From: an uncultured Roseiflexaceae bacterium
Lineage (GTDB): Bacteria > Chloroflexota > Chloroflexia > Chloroflexales > Roseiflexaceae
Direction of reading: 5' to 3'
Assembly: GCA_903932805.1 (NCBI GenBank)
Contig: CAIZHO010000284.1
Span: 1-6,554 of the forward strand
DNA: 6,554 nucleotides
How positions within the stretch are numbered: the stretch's first letter is position 1; every line of letters starts with the position of its first letter. The position numbers and the translations under genes were made by a program. This document shows, piece by piece, positions 5,625 through 6,554 of the stretch. The notes under the pieces are model-generated. The model saw only the letters and a program-made list of their open reading frames with translations, did not search any database and was not told the DNA's origin.

Positions 5625-6071
5625 TTGGAAGATTCTTCAAATGCGATTATTGCAGCAATTGGTGTTTCGGCATTCTTTTGTCTGCTGGGCGGGGTATTCG
5701 TATCGCTTGCAATTATCATCGTCTGCCTGTGGCGTATTTTCAACAAAGCGGGTCGTACGGGGATCTACGCATTTATCCCGCTCGTCAGCCCGTATCAATG
5801 GTCCAAAATCGCAGGGCAGGGGACTATTTTTGCCGTTGTCTATGCCCTTATCGTGACCTTTGGAACGTCGACTGCAGCAAGCAACCAGACCGCCGAGCCA
5901 ACCTACACAAGCTTTGTCGGCCTGGTGACGTTTGTCATGTACGTGATCATTCAATTCGGTATTGCTCGGAGATTTGGCAAAGGCGGATTGTTTGCCGTAG
6001 GATTGATCTTCCTACCCTTTGTGTTTTATCCCATTCTTGCGTTCGGTAACGCATCCTATTCTGCCAACTAA
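5625..6071 (+). CDS. DUF5684-like small membrane protein, first tandem copy
   Basis: A 148-residue protein with about four hydrophobic segments: roughly 8-35, 66-82, 97-113 and 121-141. Two motifs resemble the DUF5684 group. WRIFNKAGRTG (36-46) is followed by an IPLVSPYQW loop, and near the C-terminus RRFGKGGLFAVG precedes LPFVFYPILAFGNASY. The family's function is unknown; the W-K-I-x2-KAG-x2-G segment between helices is its most conserved part. The start is TTG, supported by an AAAGGA site and by the lack of any other start downstream of the TAG at 5592. The gene is divergent from the TerC gene, and I see no convincing promoter in the 128-bp gap, only weak -10-like boxes (TACGAT at 5587). 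A paralogue begins 20 nt after its stop, so the two are probably one operon. Confidence 0.85.
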   Translation: MEDSSNAIIAAIGVSAFFCLLGGVFVSLAIIIVCLWRIFNKAGRTGIYAFIPLVSPYQWSKIAGQGTIFAVVYALIVTFGTSTAASNQTAEPTYTSFVGLVTFVMYVIIQFGIARRFGKGGLFAVGLIFLPFVFYPILAFGNASYSAN

Positions 6072-6091
6072 CACAGTACAGCGAGGTACAC

Positions 6092-6554
6092 ATGGACGAA
6101 CTCACCACTCTCGCAGCGGCTGCTGGTGTCGCCGCAGTCGCCTGCTTGCTGGGACTTGCACTCCTACTTTCCATAGTCATGGGTGTCTCGTATTGGAAGA
6201 TAGGCACCAAAGCAGGCTACCCCGGCTGGGCGTTGTTGGTGCCGTTTTATGGGGTGTTCGTCCATTTACGCATGATTAAGCGTCCCGCGCTGTGGGGGTG
6301 GATCGTCCTCAGTGGTACAACACTACAAACAATCCTGTCGTTGTATGAACTCATGACCGGCACAGTCCAAGCCGACCAACCATTTTGGCTCATTGCTGTT
6401 TCTAGTATCCTCGGTATTTGCACGTTCATATACAGCATTCGCATGATGCATGGATTCTCACGCGTATTTGGCAAATCAGGATGGTATACCGTCGGGATTG
6501 TTCTTTTTCCATACGTATTTATCCCGATGTTGGCATTTGGCAATGCACGATACC
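6092..6554 (+). CDS. DUF5684-like small membrane protein, second tandem copy, 3' partial
   Basis: The frame runs from ATG at 6092 off the window edge without a stop; 154 residues are visible. GAGGT at 6083-6087 is the ribosome binding site. Hydrophobic segments lie at about 8-32, 68-82, 106-121 and 131-149. It repeats the plan of its neighbour: YWKIGTKAGYPGW (34-46) then LLVPFYG, and FGKSGWYTVG then FPYVFIPMLAFGNARY at the end. The two proteins align over their whole length, but identity is mostly confined to these two motifs, so the duplication is old. By comparison with the first copy, only a few residues should be missing. This copy fits the usual DUF5684 pattern (KAG-x-PGW-x3-VPFY) better than the first. 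Function unknown; membrane location is clear. Confidence 0.85.
   Translation, partial: MDELTTLAAAAGVAAVACLLGLALLLSIVMGVSYWKIGTKAGYPGWALLVPFYGVFVHLRMIKRPALWGWIVLSGTTLQTILSLYELMTGTVQADQPFWLIAVSSILGICTFIYSIRMMHGFSRVFGKSGWYTVGIVLFPYVFIPMLAFGNARY

Noticed and set aside
1..6554. Mobile element, phage, CRISPR or defence island
   Set aside because: I see no transposase, integrase, terminal inverted repeats, spaced direct repeats or defence-type domains. The repeats present are explained by the RCC1 protein.

Overview
This 6.55 kb stretch of bacterial chromosome has roughly balanced base composition (near 50% GC by eye). Its genes are densely packed in short, ordinary-looking operons, and I see no mobile element, phage gene, CRISPR array, tRNA or rRNA. 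The gene content points to a free-living aerobe: Sco and PCu(A)C copper chaperones that serve cytochrome oxidase, and an exported RCC1-repeat protein. The two copper chaperones both carry lipoprotein signals. The mixture of RCC1 repeats, lipoprotein Sco/PCuAC, a small cupredoxin-like protein and DUF5684-like membrane proteins resembles what I know from Chloroflexota (Herpetosiphon or Roseiflexus relatives). That placement is inference and only moderately secure.

Layout. (1) nt 1-1584, plus strand: the 3' part of a gene for a large exported protein with a jelly-roll-like module followed by seven RCC1 repeats, each with a cysteine pair. (2) nt 1585-1915: a non-coding gap with a perfect dyad, a strong hairpin (likely terminator), and a weak promoter plus good ribosome binding site for the next gene. 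(3) nt 1916-3712, plus strand: a compact four-gene unit with gaps of 13 and 18 nt and one 4-nt overlap. It encodes a small His/Cys-rich membrane-anchored protein, a Sco1/SenC lipoprotein, a PCu(A)C lipoprotein and a membrane-anchored cupredoxin-like protein. It reads as a copper-handling operon for cytochrome oxidase assembly and ends in a very good intrinsic terminator. (4) nt 3713-3832: a convergent junction with two consecutive hairpins. (5) nt 5496-3833, minus strand: a TerC-family membrane protein overlapping an aldo/keto reductase through a TGATG junction, with a good sigma-70-like promoter in front. (6) nt 5625-6554, plus strand, divergent from terC: two tandem, diverged copies of a small DUF5684-like membrane protein. 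The first starts with TTG and the second runs off the window.

How the genes work together. In region 3, Sco (thiol/copper chaperone) and PCuAC (Cu(I) carrier) form the well-known pair that loads the CuA site of cytochrome c oxidase outside the membrane. The flanking His/Cys-rich protein and the cupredoxin-like protein have no firm function but are probably metal-related by context. The cupredoxin-like protein keeps the C-x2-H-x4-M ligand loop but seems to lack the first His ligand of a type 1 copper site. I found no clearly unprecedented system. The most promising material for follow-up is the two uncharacterised members of the copper operon and the tandem DUF5684-like pair.
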